Shown here piece by piece: positions 35,901 through 47,470 of a stretch of DNA of 64,000 bases (its first letter is position 1; each line of letters starts with the position of its first letter). The notes beneath the pieces are model-generated. The model searched no databases. It worked only from the letters and a program-made list of their open reading frames with translations, and was not told the DNA's origin. Both the position numbers and the translations under genes were made by a program. The DNA comes from Oidiodendron maius Zn (taxonomy: Eukaryota > Ascomycota > Leotiomycetes > Myxotrichaceae): contig KN832870.1 of NCBI GenBank assembly GCA_000827325.1, positions 2,976,001 to 3,040,000 of the forward strand, in the 5' to 3' direction.

Positions 35901-37190
35901 TTGAACTCAAGCAGTAGGCAACAGCCTGATCCAAACTTTGGCCGATTGAACGCAGCTCCAGCGTCAGACATCCCATTGGGACCTCGCGATAAGAACCCGC
36001 GTGCGTCTCGTATGACTGGCGCTCCACAGCCCCGTCGAGATGGTCCTCGCCCTCCAACTCCGCCAGATGGATCAGTACCAACAGGACCGTCTTCTACTCG
36101 TTACTCTGGCAGACGGTCTACCTCTGGACAGGTTGACGCGTCCTCTACCCCAGGCACGCCGCCAATCACCGCGCCCGTAGGAGTCCATCCAGATAGGCTG
36201 AAGCACCTTGGGCAGGCCGGGACCGCTGCCACGGCGGCTGAACAGCCATCAGCTCCAAGTGAGGCATCTCCAGCAGGCATTCACCCAGACAGATTAAAGG
36301 CATTCGCAGACGACGGTTCCTCTTCACCTGGAGGCAGTCGTCCAAGGCCGCCTCTGTCTTCGGTGGTGACGCAGGGACCTCCATCTCGCCCTCGGGGTTC
36401 ACAACCCAGTCCTGTCTCGGCTGGCGGGAGCGGCCTGCCTGCACCAACAGGCCCAGCCTCAGCGACTGAGCGCACGCGAGGCGGCCGTCGCCAGCTCGCG
36501 GGCATTAACACCATGCTTCAGCAAGCCGGGCAGCAGAATGTTCCTGAGCGCATGAATGTTCGTGGCCGCGGAGCTCGCCTGGCGAGTGACTCGCAGCAAT
36601 TTTCCGGTCCGCCTACACCCGTCAGCTCAGCCCCGCCTGGCCCTCCACAGGGCAGTCGACCGGACTCGAGCCACGACCTCATGAACCCTCCTCGCGTCGA
36701 CCTTATCACTGGTAATGCTCCCAATGACCTGCGGGATATCAGGGGCCGGCGCAGCGAGCGGGGGATCCGCCACGCACGCCGGGATTCGCAGAGTCCCGGA
36801 GGCGGAGATCGCATTCGGGATAGCAAAAGAGGACCGGTTGATGATGAGCGCGACGCGGGGTATAGAGGATACAGAGAGCCTAAAGACAGGAGCCGGAATG
36901 AGGACGGGCGGCCCGGACGTGATGGAAGTCGGGATGTCATGCCCGGCAGCAGGGACACGGATCGCGAACGAGACAGGGAGAGGGAGCCTTCTGGCCGGCG
37001 AAGCGATGTTCGAGATCGCGAGGGACATGATGCGCCGTGGGGCAGTGGAGGACGAGGAAGGGAGAGGGATTTGCGTGGTGATGAGAGGAGGGATACGCGT
37101 GGGCCGAGGGATGATGGGAGTATGGGAAGAAAGCGCAGGAGCGAAGATGGCGTGATGGATCGTGGACATGATAAAAGACCACGACGATAG
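29948..37190 (+). CDS. tho2: THO complex subunit 2
   Basis: Scaffold subunit of the nuclear THO/TREX complex, which couples transcription to mRNP packaging and export and limits R-loops. Two exons (29948-34773 and 34823-37190, intron GTGAGC...GATAG, 49 nt) give about 2397 residues, normal for filamentous fungi. The start MAPTKRKRGERSS is the first ATG in frame. After a basic, disordered N-terminus, the folded helical-repeat core begins near LDPAPFDYEFITPDRLSAW. It includes YYPVSIRYSIYAEWFEGQ and LARTAYASPGVVF-like sequence (here LAKTAYASPGVVFSVAL), both typical of Tho2. It continues to EFYVTFWTAALPDLSIPKDSY and KLEV-type C-terminal helices. Exon 2 encodes a long Arg/Asp/Pro/Gly-rich tail (RDRE, PPR repeats), probably an RNA-binding disordered region. 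Confidence 0.95.
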
Positions 37191-37767
37191 AGACGGGCGG
37201 CATTTGTACGATGCGGTTTACTTCATCCAGCATGACATGCTCATGGGAAATTCACTACTTCAATTCTCAAACCATTCTATCAGCATAGGCGGCGTTCTGC
37301 GAAATAGGTGAAGGGAATGGGAGAAATCGATGCATTTACAAGCGCCGGAATATCCTTTGTTCTTCTGCTGCGACCATGTTTTTCATCACTTGTAATATAT
37401 GCACATAAAAAGAGATATTCAGCGTAGACGTTTCGTCTAGTCTGGGCTTTGTGATCGTACGTAACTAGGATTTAATATAGATGGGTAATCTTCCCAACCT
37501 TGTGTGATGAACCGAGGAGCGCGAGATATGTAGTAGAGTTGTTATTAAGCGAACCCCTAAATCTGGTGATCCAAGATGGGGCCATGATTAGTTAGTAATG
37601 ATATGAAAACTACCTTTGCCGAGAAAATTGATTTAGCATACTAAATTATCTATATCTGCCTTAGGTACTTATTATTATATATAATTTAACATCTTTAGAT
37701 TCTATTGCTTGATTTGTAACTAAATAAAAAATTTAAAAGTAAATACTACTTAAGGATCAAGTGAATA
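37191..37767. other. THO2 3' flank, AT-rich
   Basis: About 580 bp, becoming very AT-rich from about 37600. No gene was seen. Confidence 0.5.
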
Positions 37768-39850
37768 CTAAGTAAGAAATAGGTGTGTATAAATCTCCTT
37801 TCTCCTCCATACTGGCAACACCACATTACTCAATATGGAACAAGTACTGCCACTGTCAGGTATGTGGTTCGTGGGATAGGGCCGTTGTTGAAATTCATGT
37901 GGTCGCCAGCCTTCTCTGTAGCCAACGGACAAAGTGATAGAAATATCTTGGCTCGGGTCCTCAGGGACTAATGCACTCATGTAATCTGTTGTCGACTCTC
38001 CTACATTTTGTTCCCATATCCATTGATTACTTGCTATGACCGTGTTGAATAGGGGTTCGCACAAGAGAGGCATCACTTTAATTGGGCCTTCCGAGCACTT
38101 GTAGTCAATTTCTGCTTGTAGATATTTCTTCATTCTCTTGTAAATAAGGAAGTGTTCTTGCTGGCGCCTGCCCTGTCTGAATTGTTTGAAAATTTTCAGA
38201 CTTCGATTCTCTCGTCTGCATTTCTCCTTTGCTAGGTTCAGGTATTCAAGTCTTATTCTATATCAAAGAAAAGGGTCACGGTCACTATGCCCCGTCCCAT
38301 GTCATATTTATCGAGGATAACCAATTCCTTAAGTATAACAACATCCCCCCCCTCTCCTCGGCCTCCGCAACTAGTTTTCTACTCCCCTCCTGGTACGCAT
38401 CGTCTTTGGACTTATAGAGCAGGAAAGATGGATTTCCTTGAGAGCAGGTAACTGAGAACCCTTCTTAGTGGTAAAATCACGAAACATAACCTTGAGGGCC
38501 TTCTCATGGTGGTCTGTTCCACGATAGTAATGATAGTTGAGAGACTGAAGCGAGTACAAGGTCATCGATAAATAACTCAAATCTGTCTAGTCCTTGGTCT
38601 GTTTCCCCTTCGGTTAGTATAGTAACTCGAGATGTAGGGACAGTAATATTACAGGCTACAATCTCGAGAGGGAATTTAAGGATCCGTAGCGCTAAAAGCC
38701 GCGCATCAACCCTTTGCCAAGAGTAATCAAACCGCGTAGCTCACGTATAGAGATAGAAAGCTCCTCAAGGTAATTCCCTGCTTCGCGCTCGATTGCGGTG
38801 ATAAATTTACAAATATTTCAGTCCTGGTAGTCGCTACCCCACCTTGTCGTATGAGAGTACTTAAGCGTCCGAAGACGTGGTGTGTGTTTAAGAAAGTCGG
38901 CAATAGCTACCTCGTCGACATAACAACTCAGGAGATGAGCAGTTTCAAGAGTTCGCCATAGTAAAGATAAGGAACTTTAGATGCGAGTGCATGGAGACAT
39001 CACCTATAGCCACACAGCTAGGGCCGTACGTGCGATACAGCTAAGTAGAGAACCGCTTTATCCAAGTCAAATCATCATCAGGTAGCCAACGAGCTAAATA
39101 ATATATATTTAGTTACTTGAGCGAGACTACTTCTATCCCATAAGAAATATGACTTTCTTAGTTTTGGGAACGATAGCATTGAGCGGCTTCCATAATCTTG
39201 GTAGCATAAGAGTCTTGATGTTAGGTAGGAGCGTCAAATAAAAGCAGAGGGGTGTCTTGTTTGAGAACATCTTTAATAAGAGCATAGTACTCCTCCAGTC
39301 TAGACTTGCATGTCATAGGTAGGGAGAATCGGTAAGTAGTGTAACCATAGGCTCCACCATGATGAACATCTGGTATAAGAAGGCGAGGGGGGAAGCTATC
39401 AAGGATAAAGTCTGTGTCTTTAATGTCACGCGCGCCACTCTATGCTCAATAGCGATGCTTTGTGATGAGATGGAAGACTGTTCTGATAGGTGACAATGAC
39501 GGGTCCCTTAATGTTTCCCTGCACCTAAACTCTTGGAACTGTAAGCTAAGGTGGTTGTGGCGCTCGATAAATGGTGGGCACAGCTCGTAGATTGTCCTGC
39601 AGGTCAATGCCAGGCTCTCGAAGACTCTCGGAGCCTTCTGGCAAGACGTGTGGGATGACTTCGTCTAACAGTTTGACAGACAAACTAGTGAGAGTTTGGT
39701 AGTCATGTCAGTGGTAAGACAAGGCTGAGGCGAAACTGGCCAAGGGCTGATCAAAAGAGATGAAGTAGGAAAGAAAGCTCCTGATGTCGGAACTTAAGAA
39801 GCGCGAGCTTGGCTTCATTAATTTCTGATCTAGGGGCGTTTGATTTAATG
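37768..39850 (-). pseudogene. decayed F-box/leucine-rich-type gene
   Basis: On the minus strand, pieces of one protein can be followed through all three frames. Near 39600 the reading is VKLLDEVIPHVLPEG, near 39250 LLPNIKTLMLPRLWKP, and near 38900 VDEVAIADFLKHTPRLRTLKYS then AIEREAGNYLEELSIS. Near 38600 it reads ILKFPLEIVACNI then FELFIDDLVLA, and near 38450 KALKVMFRDF then LPALKEIHLSCS. This pattern fits the large fungal families of F-box proteins with LRR-like C-terminal halves. Stops and frameshifts interrupt it repeatedly. At least two stops sit where Trp (TGG to TGA) and Gln (CAG to TAG) would be expected, compatible with C-to-T decay. I could not define the N-terminal F-box. Boundaries are approximate. 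Confidence 0.6.
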
Positions 39851-40606
39851 CATCTACAGTCGTAATTGCGATGGAGTTGTTTGGGATTGCCGGCGTGAAT
39901 GGGCGATGGGGAGGAGAGAGATCGAAGTGGATGAAAGTGATACCTCAGGTTGCTAGGGGAGCTTCACTTGGAGCTCAATCCGTATCAACGTTGTTCCAAG
40001 CCGTGCCCCTCCGGGAGAAGGATGATCCGGTATGTAGGTTTACATAAGTTAGAGTAGGGTCGTTCGTACCAGGCATGACCCAAGAAATGACTATTGGTAA
40101 AGTAAAATCTCACGCTATCCAAGGCACTGGCCCAGTAACCTGATACTCAACCCTACTACTGTAAGAAAACGAAGCGACAAGGCTTGAGGTGCTGTAGGTA
40201 CCTACCAACACTTCATTAAGGCTAGTTTACCTGGTAAGGTGTGGCAAACGGCGTGGCTCCCCCAAAAGCAAATCTGCATATGCAGAGAGAAACCGCCATC
40301 TACGCCCAAAAGAACTCTGGGTCCACCGATCTAGAAGCTGTTGCCAGCTAGAAGACGCTAAGAAGAGGGAAAAGCCCGCTTGGCGTGATATTACGTCTAC
40401 CGCCGCGTACAGTAGCCCCTCCGCTGGCCACATATCAAGGGGACAATACCTGACTATTGCATGTCATCCATGAACAGGTACCATGGGTCTGAGGAAATCT
40501 TCTTCCACCCACGCCCATTCCACGATTTTGCCTTCTGGCGGCCGGATAGCGTTGGGGAAGGGTCTGGGAGCCTCTGTTGCCCGTGCTGCTGGATCGGGCG
40601 AGCCTC

Positions 40607-40612
40607 CACGTG
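40607..40612. promoter_or_regulatory. CACGTG E-box (candidate Pho4/NUC-1-type site)
   Basis: Palindromic CACGTG, 2.3 kb upstream of the phosphate symporter ATG. Pho4-class bHLH factors bind this core. The distance makes the link tentative. Confidence 0.35.
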
Positions 40613-41135
40613 CAGTGGATAGTTCGTCTGGGAGGCGGAAATTGTGGCACCGAAGAGGTAAGAAGAAGCAGTAAAGAAGAGGAAAAAGTGGAGAGGGCGC
40701 CGAGCAGACGCGGGATGACAGGAAAAAGAGGGGAGGCGAGGGCGGTGGACGTGGTGGAAGGGAAAAAAGAAAGGAAAAGAGGCGCCGGTGGGGCGATGTC
40801 GGGACGTTGTAGGTAGGTGACGGAGGGGGATGGAGGAGGAAGTGGTAGGTAGGTACGAAAAGTACAGTCAAGATCGATGATACCTGTCGGGTCTGGAGTA
40901 TTCGCCTCTCGGGCGTACTGGCCCAGGAGAGAAGAGGAGGCAAGATACGAGAAGGTCTGGAGCAGACGAGTGGAGCGCGCACAGATGCTGCATGAAACAG
41001 AGCGTTTGATCTCCCCCATTGTAGGAGAACCGGCCCATCTATTTTGTCTGATCTGGTCTCCTGAAACGATCTGATCTCGATCTTTTCGGCCCGCAGAACA
41101 AAACCGTTCGACAGCCTCAGTCAGCAGGCTGATAT

Positions 41136-41141
41136 CACGTG
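41136..41141. promoter_or_regulatory. CACGTG E-box (candidate Pho4/NUC-1-type site)
   Basis: CACGTG followed by CGGGCCAA. It shares the 9-mer CACGTGCGG with the site at 41264. Confidence 0.38.
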
Positions 41142-41263
41142 CGGGCCAATGCTGCCACGGCTGTTCCTGCGGCTAACCCTGAAGGGGCAAGATGTGGGAA
41201 TCTGCTGTCCCTGCTAGCCCCGGCAGGCAGTGGGCCGCCGACCAGTCAGAGGGTGAAAAAAGC

Positions 41264-41269
41264 CACGTG
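41264..41269. promoter_or_regulatory. CACGTG E-box (candidate Pho4/NUC-1-type site)
   Basis: CACGTG followed by CGGCAA, 128 bp from the previous copy and about 1.65 kb upstream of the symporter ATG. Confidence 0.38.
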
Positions 41270-42919
41270 CGGCAATCATTCGCTTGGCGACCCGGACAGC
41301 TCCAACGTCAACATTCAACATCACCAAGCGTCCGAAGTGAGAGTCGCCGAGATTTCGCAGCCCTCGTGCCAACTGGTGCCACCCACTCCGCCGACGGCCA
41401 TCGTGTAGTCGGCGGCCTCAGTCCCCTAGGCCGAAAGCATGAATTTGGCATGAATCTAAAGCTGCTGCCCAGCAAGAATGGCACATCTAAATATAACCGC
41501 AATCAAATATATGGAGCGTCCCTTCTCCGCTCCCCAATCGGCCACGACCACCATCTAGATCTCCGTGTGGAGCTTCACGATTCCCCCTTTGGGTATGCAT
41601 CCTCCGACTCTTCCGGCGCCTTGTCAGGGGAAATGTCTGGAGATGCCTGTGTCGTAGTTGAGAATATCCAGAGGGGCTCGGGGTCCAGACAAGTCATGCT
41701 GTCCATTCCCAGCCCCTCATCACCGCGCACACAGCGCACATATCACAATCACACAAGCTTAGCCCAGGCACGTCGAGGGGCCATGCACATCATCATTACT
41801 TTTCCATCAGATCCATGAACCCCGAGCTCGACGACGACTGCTTTTGTGAACCGTGCCCCGACATGCCCTGCGACATACCATGGGACCCTTCGATGCACCC
41901 CGAGCACGAGTGGCGATCGACTGGCGCTGCGACCTCAGCAGCCTTTCAGGGCCGCGCCGGGTTGTTGACGCCACACTACAAATAGACACGGGGATTGGAT
42001 CGGAGGTGGAATGTCGTGAGGGTCAAGACGGCTCTGGACGCAAGAACAGCTCGTTGCACCGGCCAGTCAGTGCGCCCGTTCCCTCGTCGCCTGGGCATTC
42101 TTTGATAGTCTGCCTCCCAGATAGTCGAAGTGGGGGAGAAGTTGCACGCGCCATCCAACCGTGGGACCTTGGAGCCTTTGGAGGGGACCGGGGGACGGAG
42201 GAACCACATCGCCATTGCCATCGCCATTACAGTTCTCTCAGCCTTTGCGTCTCACCACGCGGGCAGCAAGTGGGGAGGATGCGGTCTGACCGGTGGTGGT
42301 CGGGGGGACGGGGTTGGAAAGGGTTCAAGGGGTCTCATGTATATAGCGATGGACGCAGCACAGCCTTGTTTCTGAAAAAGGATTGTGATTCTTATTCTTA
42401 TCCTTATTTTTTTAGAATGTGACTTGAAGGACGAAGGATGAAGTGAAATACAACGAGAATACTGGAGAACAAATAGAGTGTGTCAACCAGCAGGATTAAC
42501 ATCCCTTAACCGCCCACATATGATCTGATCCCACCATTCCATCAGTCTTCGATTCCTTCCATCATCCCACTCGCCCCATTCGATCGGCCCTACGACCAAA
42601 TGCCTGCGCCCTGAGAGACAGAGAGACACAAGAGGGAGACCAAGAAAGAGCCCCACGCCCGGCCGCTGCGAGACTGCACCAGTGCACCATCGGCTCCACC
42701 GCGCACCTTAAGCCTTTAGGCCTTCTAACCCTCTAACCGGCGATCCCTCCACTCCCACGCCCCTCGGCGTCAGCTTCTTGTGTCTGGTGTCAGCTTCATC
42801 TTTTCGTCCTCTCCTCTCTCTCCCCTCCTCCTCCCTCTCGATAGACCTCATCTTCACCCTCAACCCCTCCTCCCCTCCCCCTCCCCCTCCGCCTTTCCTT
42901 CTTCCTCACCACCACCACT

Positions 42920-45274
42920 ATGGATCTTCTCCCCGAACCGGCACTGCCGCCCGCCAAGCGCACGTATGGCGGGAACGCCGCCTTCCACAACTTCTACAAC
43001 GACTACTCGCATATCACCGACCCCAATTTGCGGCGGCGCCTGGCTCTGAGCGAGGTCGACAAGATTCCCTTTGGCTGGTACGTGCACTCTCCCAACCCGA
43101 TATCCGTATCATGGTAGATCTCGATATAACCAATTGCGCAAGATTAATAAAATAAAAAAAGTTAATCTAACATGTCTTGTTTTTCCTCGGCAGGTACCAC
43201 GTCCGTGCTGTCGTCGTCGCGGGCATCGGCTTCTTTACTGACTCCTACGATATCTTCGCCATCAACCTCATCACCGCCATGCTCGGCATGGTCTTCTGGC
43301 AGGGGCCGTCGTCCCTCAATTCTAACCTCGGCGGCAACTCTGGCACACTGCCCACCAGCGTTGACACGGCTTTGAAGGCGGCCACCTCTGGCGGCGCCGT
43401 CATCGGGCAGCTCTTCTTTGGCTGGCTCGCCGACAAGATAGGTCGTCGAAAGATGTACGGTGTTGAGCTCACCATCATCGTCCTTTCCACGCTCGTCCAG
43501 TCCCTTGCCGGCCCCAGCTGGGCCATAAGCATCACCGGCGTTCTCATCTTCTGGCGGGTGATAATGGGCATTGGTGTCGGCGGCGACTATCCCCTTTCTG
43601 CCGTCATCACCTCTGAGTTTGCACCCACACGATGGAGGGGCGCCATGATGGCCGCCGTCTTCTCCATGCAAGGCGCGGGCCAGTTCGCGGCGGCCCTTGT
43701 CGCCCTCATTGTCACCGTCTGCTTCCGGAACGAGTTCGTCCACACTGCCAACTTCTCCGAATGCACCGAGGCCTGCCAGGTCGCTGGCGACCGCGCGTGG
43801 CGCATCATCGTGGCCTTCGGGGCGGTCCCCGCCTGTTTTGCCTTGTACTACCGCATCACCATCCCGGAGACGCCGCGCTACACCTTCGATGTGGCGCTCG
43901 ATATCGAGAAGGCTGATGCCGATATCAAGGCGTATATGCAGAACAAGGCAGAGGGCGTGGTCGATCCCATCCTGCAGCAGAAGACGAAGCAGCACCTGGG
44001 CAATAAGCTCGCGCAGCCGCAGGCCTCATGGCACGACGTGTGGCAGTACTTCTCGCAGTGGAAGAATTTCAAGGTCATCTTCGCCACCTCCAGTAGTTGG
44101 TATGTACAATTTGCCCCTACAAGTGCCGCACACTTCTTACACAGCTGTATTAAAATCTGTTATCAATTGGATGCTAATCCTGGTCCCAAGGTTCTTCCTC
44201 GACCTCGCATACTATGGCCTAGGCCTTAACAACACCTCCGTCCTCCAAGCCATCGGCTTCAGCGGCGGCGAGAACGTGTATGACATCCTACGTGACAATG
44301 CCATCGGCAACCTAGTCCTTGTCTGCGCGGGTGCCATTCCGGGTTACTGGATGACCGTTGCGCTCGTCGACACCATCGGCCGCCGCCCCATCCAGATCGG
44401 CGGCTTCTTCATCCTGACCATCATCTTCTCCGTCATCGGATTTGCATACTACTCCCTCTCTAAAGGTGCCCTCCTAGCCCTCTACATCCTCGCGCAGCTC
44501 TTCTTCAATTTCGGACCAAACTCTACGACGTTCCTCATCCCCGGAGAGTGCTTCCCCACGCGCTACCGAAGTACAGGTCATGGCATCTCCGCCGCATCGG
44601 GCAAGATAGGCGCTATCGTCGCACAAGTTATCACGTCCCCCTTATTATCCAAAGGCTCGCAACTTGGCTGCACCGGCCAAGGATGTTCACCTTGGCTGAA
44701 TCACCTCATGCAGATCTTTGCGCTGTTCATGCTCTGCGGTACGCTCGTCTCTTGCCTTCTCCCGGAGACCAAAGGCTGCACGCTGGAAGAGCTCGCAGGC
44801 GAAGAAGCCTCGATCCCATCCAACGACCCCCCTCTACCTATGAAAGAAGCCACCGGCCTGCGCCGCCTGAACTTCTTCGCTAGTGGTGGACGCCCCAGCG
44901 GTCTCAACTGGAACCGTTCGCCCAACGTCGGCCCCAGGGGACCGGGATTCTTAGGCAAGCGCGAACGCGCGGGTATCATGACATCGCCTGATCTCCTCCC
45001 CAAGAAGACGGGCGAGAAGGCCGGGCTGCGGGACTCCCGCGACACGAGCCAGGAGAGCAACGGGTCGACGCCCGGCTACTCGATATCCGTGAGCAGTCAC
45101 CAGGCTGGGCACACGGCCGAGCACGCGGACCTGCACGATGATCTGTATATCAACGGTGTGGGAACTGGCCAGCTCCCTGGTTGGGGTGCCGGGTGGGGCG
45201 TGCAGAGGAATCCGATGCGCGATGGTAGGGTAGAGAGTATACAGCTGCAAGATGTGGGAAGGCTGTTGAAGTGA
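42920..45274 (+). CDS. high-affinity H+:phosphate symporter, PHO84 type (MFS)
   Basis: Plasma-membrane inorganic phosphate:proton symporter. Three exons (42920-43077, 43194-44099, 44191-45274) give 715 residues. The joins restore KIPFGW-YHVRAVVVAGIGFFTDSYDIF and SSSW-FFLDLAYYGLGLN, both hallmarks of Pho84 proteins. Other family marks are DKIGRRKMYG (loop 2-3), GVGGDYPLSAVITSEF (TM4, phosphate-symporter signature), PETPRYT before the central loop, and NFGPNSTTFLIPGECFPTRYRSTGHG with LLPETKGCTLEEL at the end of TM12. Twelve helices are expected. The tail after TM12 is about 140 residues, longer than yeast Pho84, Gly/Ser-rich and ending LQDVGRLLK. It is probably phosphate-starvation regulated, given the upstream CACGTG boxes (inference). 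Confidence 0.95.
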
Positions 45275-45965
45275 ATGAGGGTGCGACAGCTTATAATTAA
45301 TGCTGGGTAGCCTAATATATACCCCTGCCCATATCCCCCGCCCAGTCTCCAGAGAGAGACATATCAAGGGCCGGGAAGGGAAGGGGAAGGGAAGTAGGAT
45401 GTTACGAATATTTTTTTTATTACCATTTTGTAGAATACTAGGCAGGCAGCGCATATTTGGTTTCACTGGCATGGCACGCATAGCATAGGCATTGGAGGGT
45501 ATATATTAAATTCGGACATGAACATATTAGAGATAGGGAAAGATACCCGGGTACATATATCACATCAGAGAATATTGAAAAATTTACTTGCCTTCAATGC
45601 TATGCTTTCTCTAGTCTTTTTAGAATGGGCCTACTGCCTTTGAGCTGCGACTGGTATCGCCAAGGACTCAGTTCATACTTTTTAAAGAGAGGTACAGTAC
45701 TGTCCATTCACGACCATATATGCCCATCGATCGATGACTTCATATTCACTACATCGGACGAATCCAACAGGTACGAAATGCAATAAAGCCCCTCTCCCAA
45801 TCCGGAATCACATTTTCGCATCTTAATTAATATACCCTTTTGTGGCCCCTCATCCACCCACATCCGCAGGAAGATGACTAGGTGCTTACTGTACCTGTAC
45901 AATAAACCTGGCTTGTTTGCACACCTACCGAAGGTCCGAAGACCGAGGACCGATCGACCGATGGA

Positions 45966-46592
45966 TTGCGATGTGCAACAAAAAAGAGGATCCGACCAGT
46001 CCCATTGATGAGATAGGTCGCTTGACTGGTGTGCCGCCAAATGTTAGATTGGAAGAGTATTTATCCAGTGTCTCGGGTTTTGGGATTGCGATGTGCAACA
46101 AAATGATTTGTGTCTTGCTGGACTTGAACAGCATCAAGTCCGTGACGCTAGGTCCTTTGTATAGTTCTTGAAAGCGCTTTTTGCTGCTAATATTGAATGT
46201 TATTCTACATAACTTGAAACTGCTATATCGGATGAAAGTAAGCTATGCGATGTGCAACAACGTCTATCTGTCCGAGGTCGTCTTCACCCACACCTTGTAG
46301 TAGCAATTTCCTGACGAGTCTTGCGCCTGTCGTACTTGAAAAGCATTTTGTCATTACTGTTGTGAGCGACAATCTACCTAGGTATTCTACATAACTTGAA
46401 CTGAGATATCAGATAAGGCGTAGTGGTGCGATGTGCAACAGAGGCTTCGAACCTGAGAAACTCAAGCTCCCTCGCCGCAGGACCATCCGGACCCCTGTAA
46501 GTGACTGCCTCCCATTCACTGTTATATGCTTGTATATATACTTTGAATCTCCTATATCGAATGAAGTGGGAGTGAGTCCGATATACAACAAA
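45966..46592 (+). repeat. plus-oriented GCGATGTGCAACAAA repeat group (5 copies)
   Basis: Copies at about 45966-45983 and 46086-46103 (both TTGCGATGTGCAACAAAA), 46247-46260 (GCGATGTGCAACAA), 46428-46440 (GCGATGTGCAACA) and a weaker one at 46577-46592 (TCCGATATACAACAAA). Spacing is 120-181 bp. Around copies 3 and 4, more is shared: CTTGAAA...GC, then TATTCTACATAACTTGAA and ATATC before the core. This suggests decayed tandem units of about 165-180 bp. Confidence 0.8.
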
Positions 46593-46870
46593 AGGCTACA
46601 ATGGCAGTTCTACACTCCTTACAAGCCGTTCTTTGGACCCCTTCAGAACCAGCTTCACCCTTTACTGCAGACACAAAATTCCCACTGCGCCAACGTTTTG
46701 CTGTAGCAAGCTATTTCGGGAATTTAATTCCGTTAGAGATTTAGTTTATATATGGTCGTGAGGCATGTAGATTTTGATGTGGAAAAGTAAATTATGTCCT
46801 CTACTGTCAAAATGATAGTATACATTTCAGAAAATGCACCAATGGACGGCTTCATCCCGGGATCCTAGAG

Positions 46871-46993
46871 TTTTGTTGCACATCGCAATGTTTGCAAGCT
46901 CCTTGTCTATCTCCTTTCTATATTAACATAGAATGAAGCATAATCCAATAGGTAGCCTCTCATCCTAGATCTGGTAGAATTTGTTGCACAGCG
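46871..46993 (-). repeat. inverted copies of the GCGATGTGCAACAAA repeat (2)
   Basis: At 46871-46888 the plus strand reads TTTTGTTGCACATCGCAA, the exact reverse complement of the 18-mer at 45966. At about 46980-46993 a second, weaker copy reads TTTGTTGCACAGCG. Both are followed by (A)TGTTTGC and a nearby CTTGC/GCAAGC. The first copy and the 45966 copy also share a nearby GGATCC. Confidence 0.8.
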
Positions 46994-47470
46994 TAGTGTT
47001 TGCTTGCTGCAGGTGTGGGCTTGGCTGCCGGTTGATTGCTTATGATGTTTGCCCTAATTACACACCACCAACACCTACTTACACATGTACATAATCAACG
47101 CATCGCTGGAATATCATTAACTTACCATTTTCAGGTGTATATTACTCAACTTAGTACACGTCAACTGAGATTTGGGGGAAGTTGACTCGATTAGAGAGTG
47201 CAAAACCAGGGCTATACAGGATTCTGGTGACTAATATATCACGTATAACTTAACTTATTGCCATTGAAAGTACGACGGGATAGTCGCAGTGTTAGAACAT
47301 CTGATATGTGTGTATACAACTATATTTGACGGTTAAAGATCATTACTTCTTCACCCTAACGTAATGCTAAGATATTTTACATCCCCGGAGTTGGCACAGG
47401 TCAAATGCAACCACAATGTATGTATCGTCTAATATAACGGGGTGACCCCCCATGCAAAGTACTTTTGAAT

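Larger units (their letters stand above)
39851..42919. other. long intergenic / presumptive regulatory region of the phosphate symporter
   Basis: About 3 kb. From about 40430 it turns GC-rich, with many overlapping open frames on both strands (for example 40435-41019 minus, 41192-41818 plus, 41853-42422 plus). None shows a family signature, and their overlap suggests base composition rather than genes. It contains three CACGTG boxes (listed separately) and, just before the phosphate symporter ATG, a strong pyrimidine tract (about 42790-42915), as often seen at fungal transcription starts. Confidence 0.45.

Noticed and set aside
40435-41019. Minus-strand frames of 172 and 194 codons
   Set aside because: They are Pro/Ser/Arg-rich low-complexity translations in a GC-rich region, in two overlapping frames, without a splice-supported start. 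A real small gene cannot be excluded but is not supported.
41192-42422. Plus-strand frames of 189-208 codons upstream of the phosphate symporter
   Set aside because: Composition-driven, overlapping frames with no domain. The region fits a long promoter or leader better.
43162-43995. 277-codon minus-strand frame
   Set aside because: It is the antisense shadow of the phosphate symporter exon 2, generated by GC-rich codon bias.
45917-46171. 84-codon plus-strand frame with repeated CNK tripeptides
   Set aside because: The recurring CNK is just the translation of the GCGATGTGCAACAAA DNA repeat in one frame.
46410-46460. tRNA-like A and B boxes (AGGCGTAGTGG and GCTTCGAACC) around one repeat copy, suggesting a SINE
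   Set aside because: The gap between the boxes is about 16 nt, where a tRNA-derived promoter needs about 30 or more. Other copies lack the boxes.
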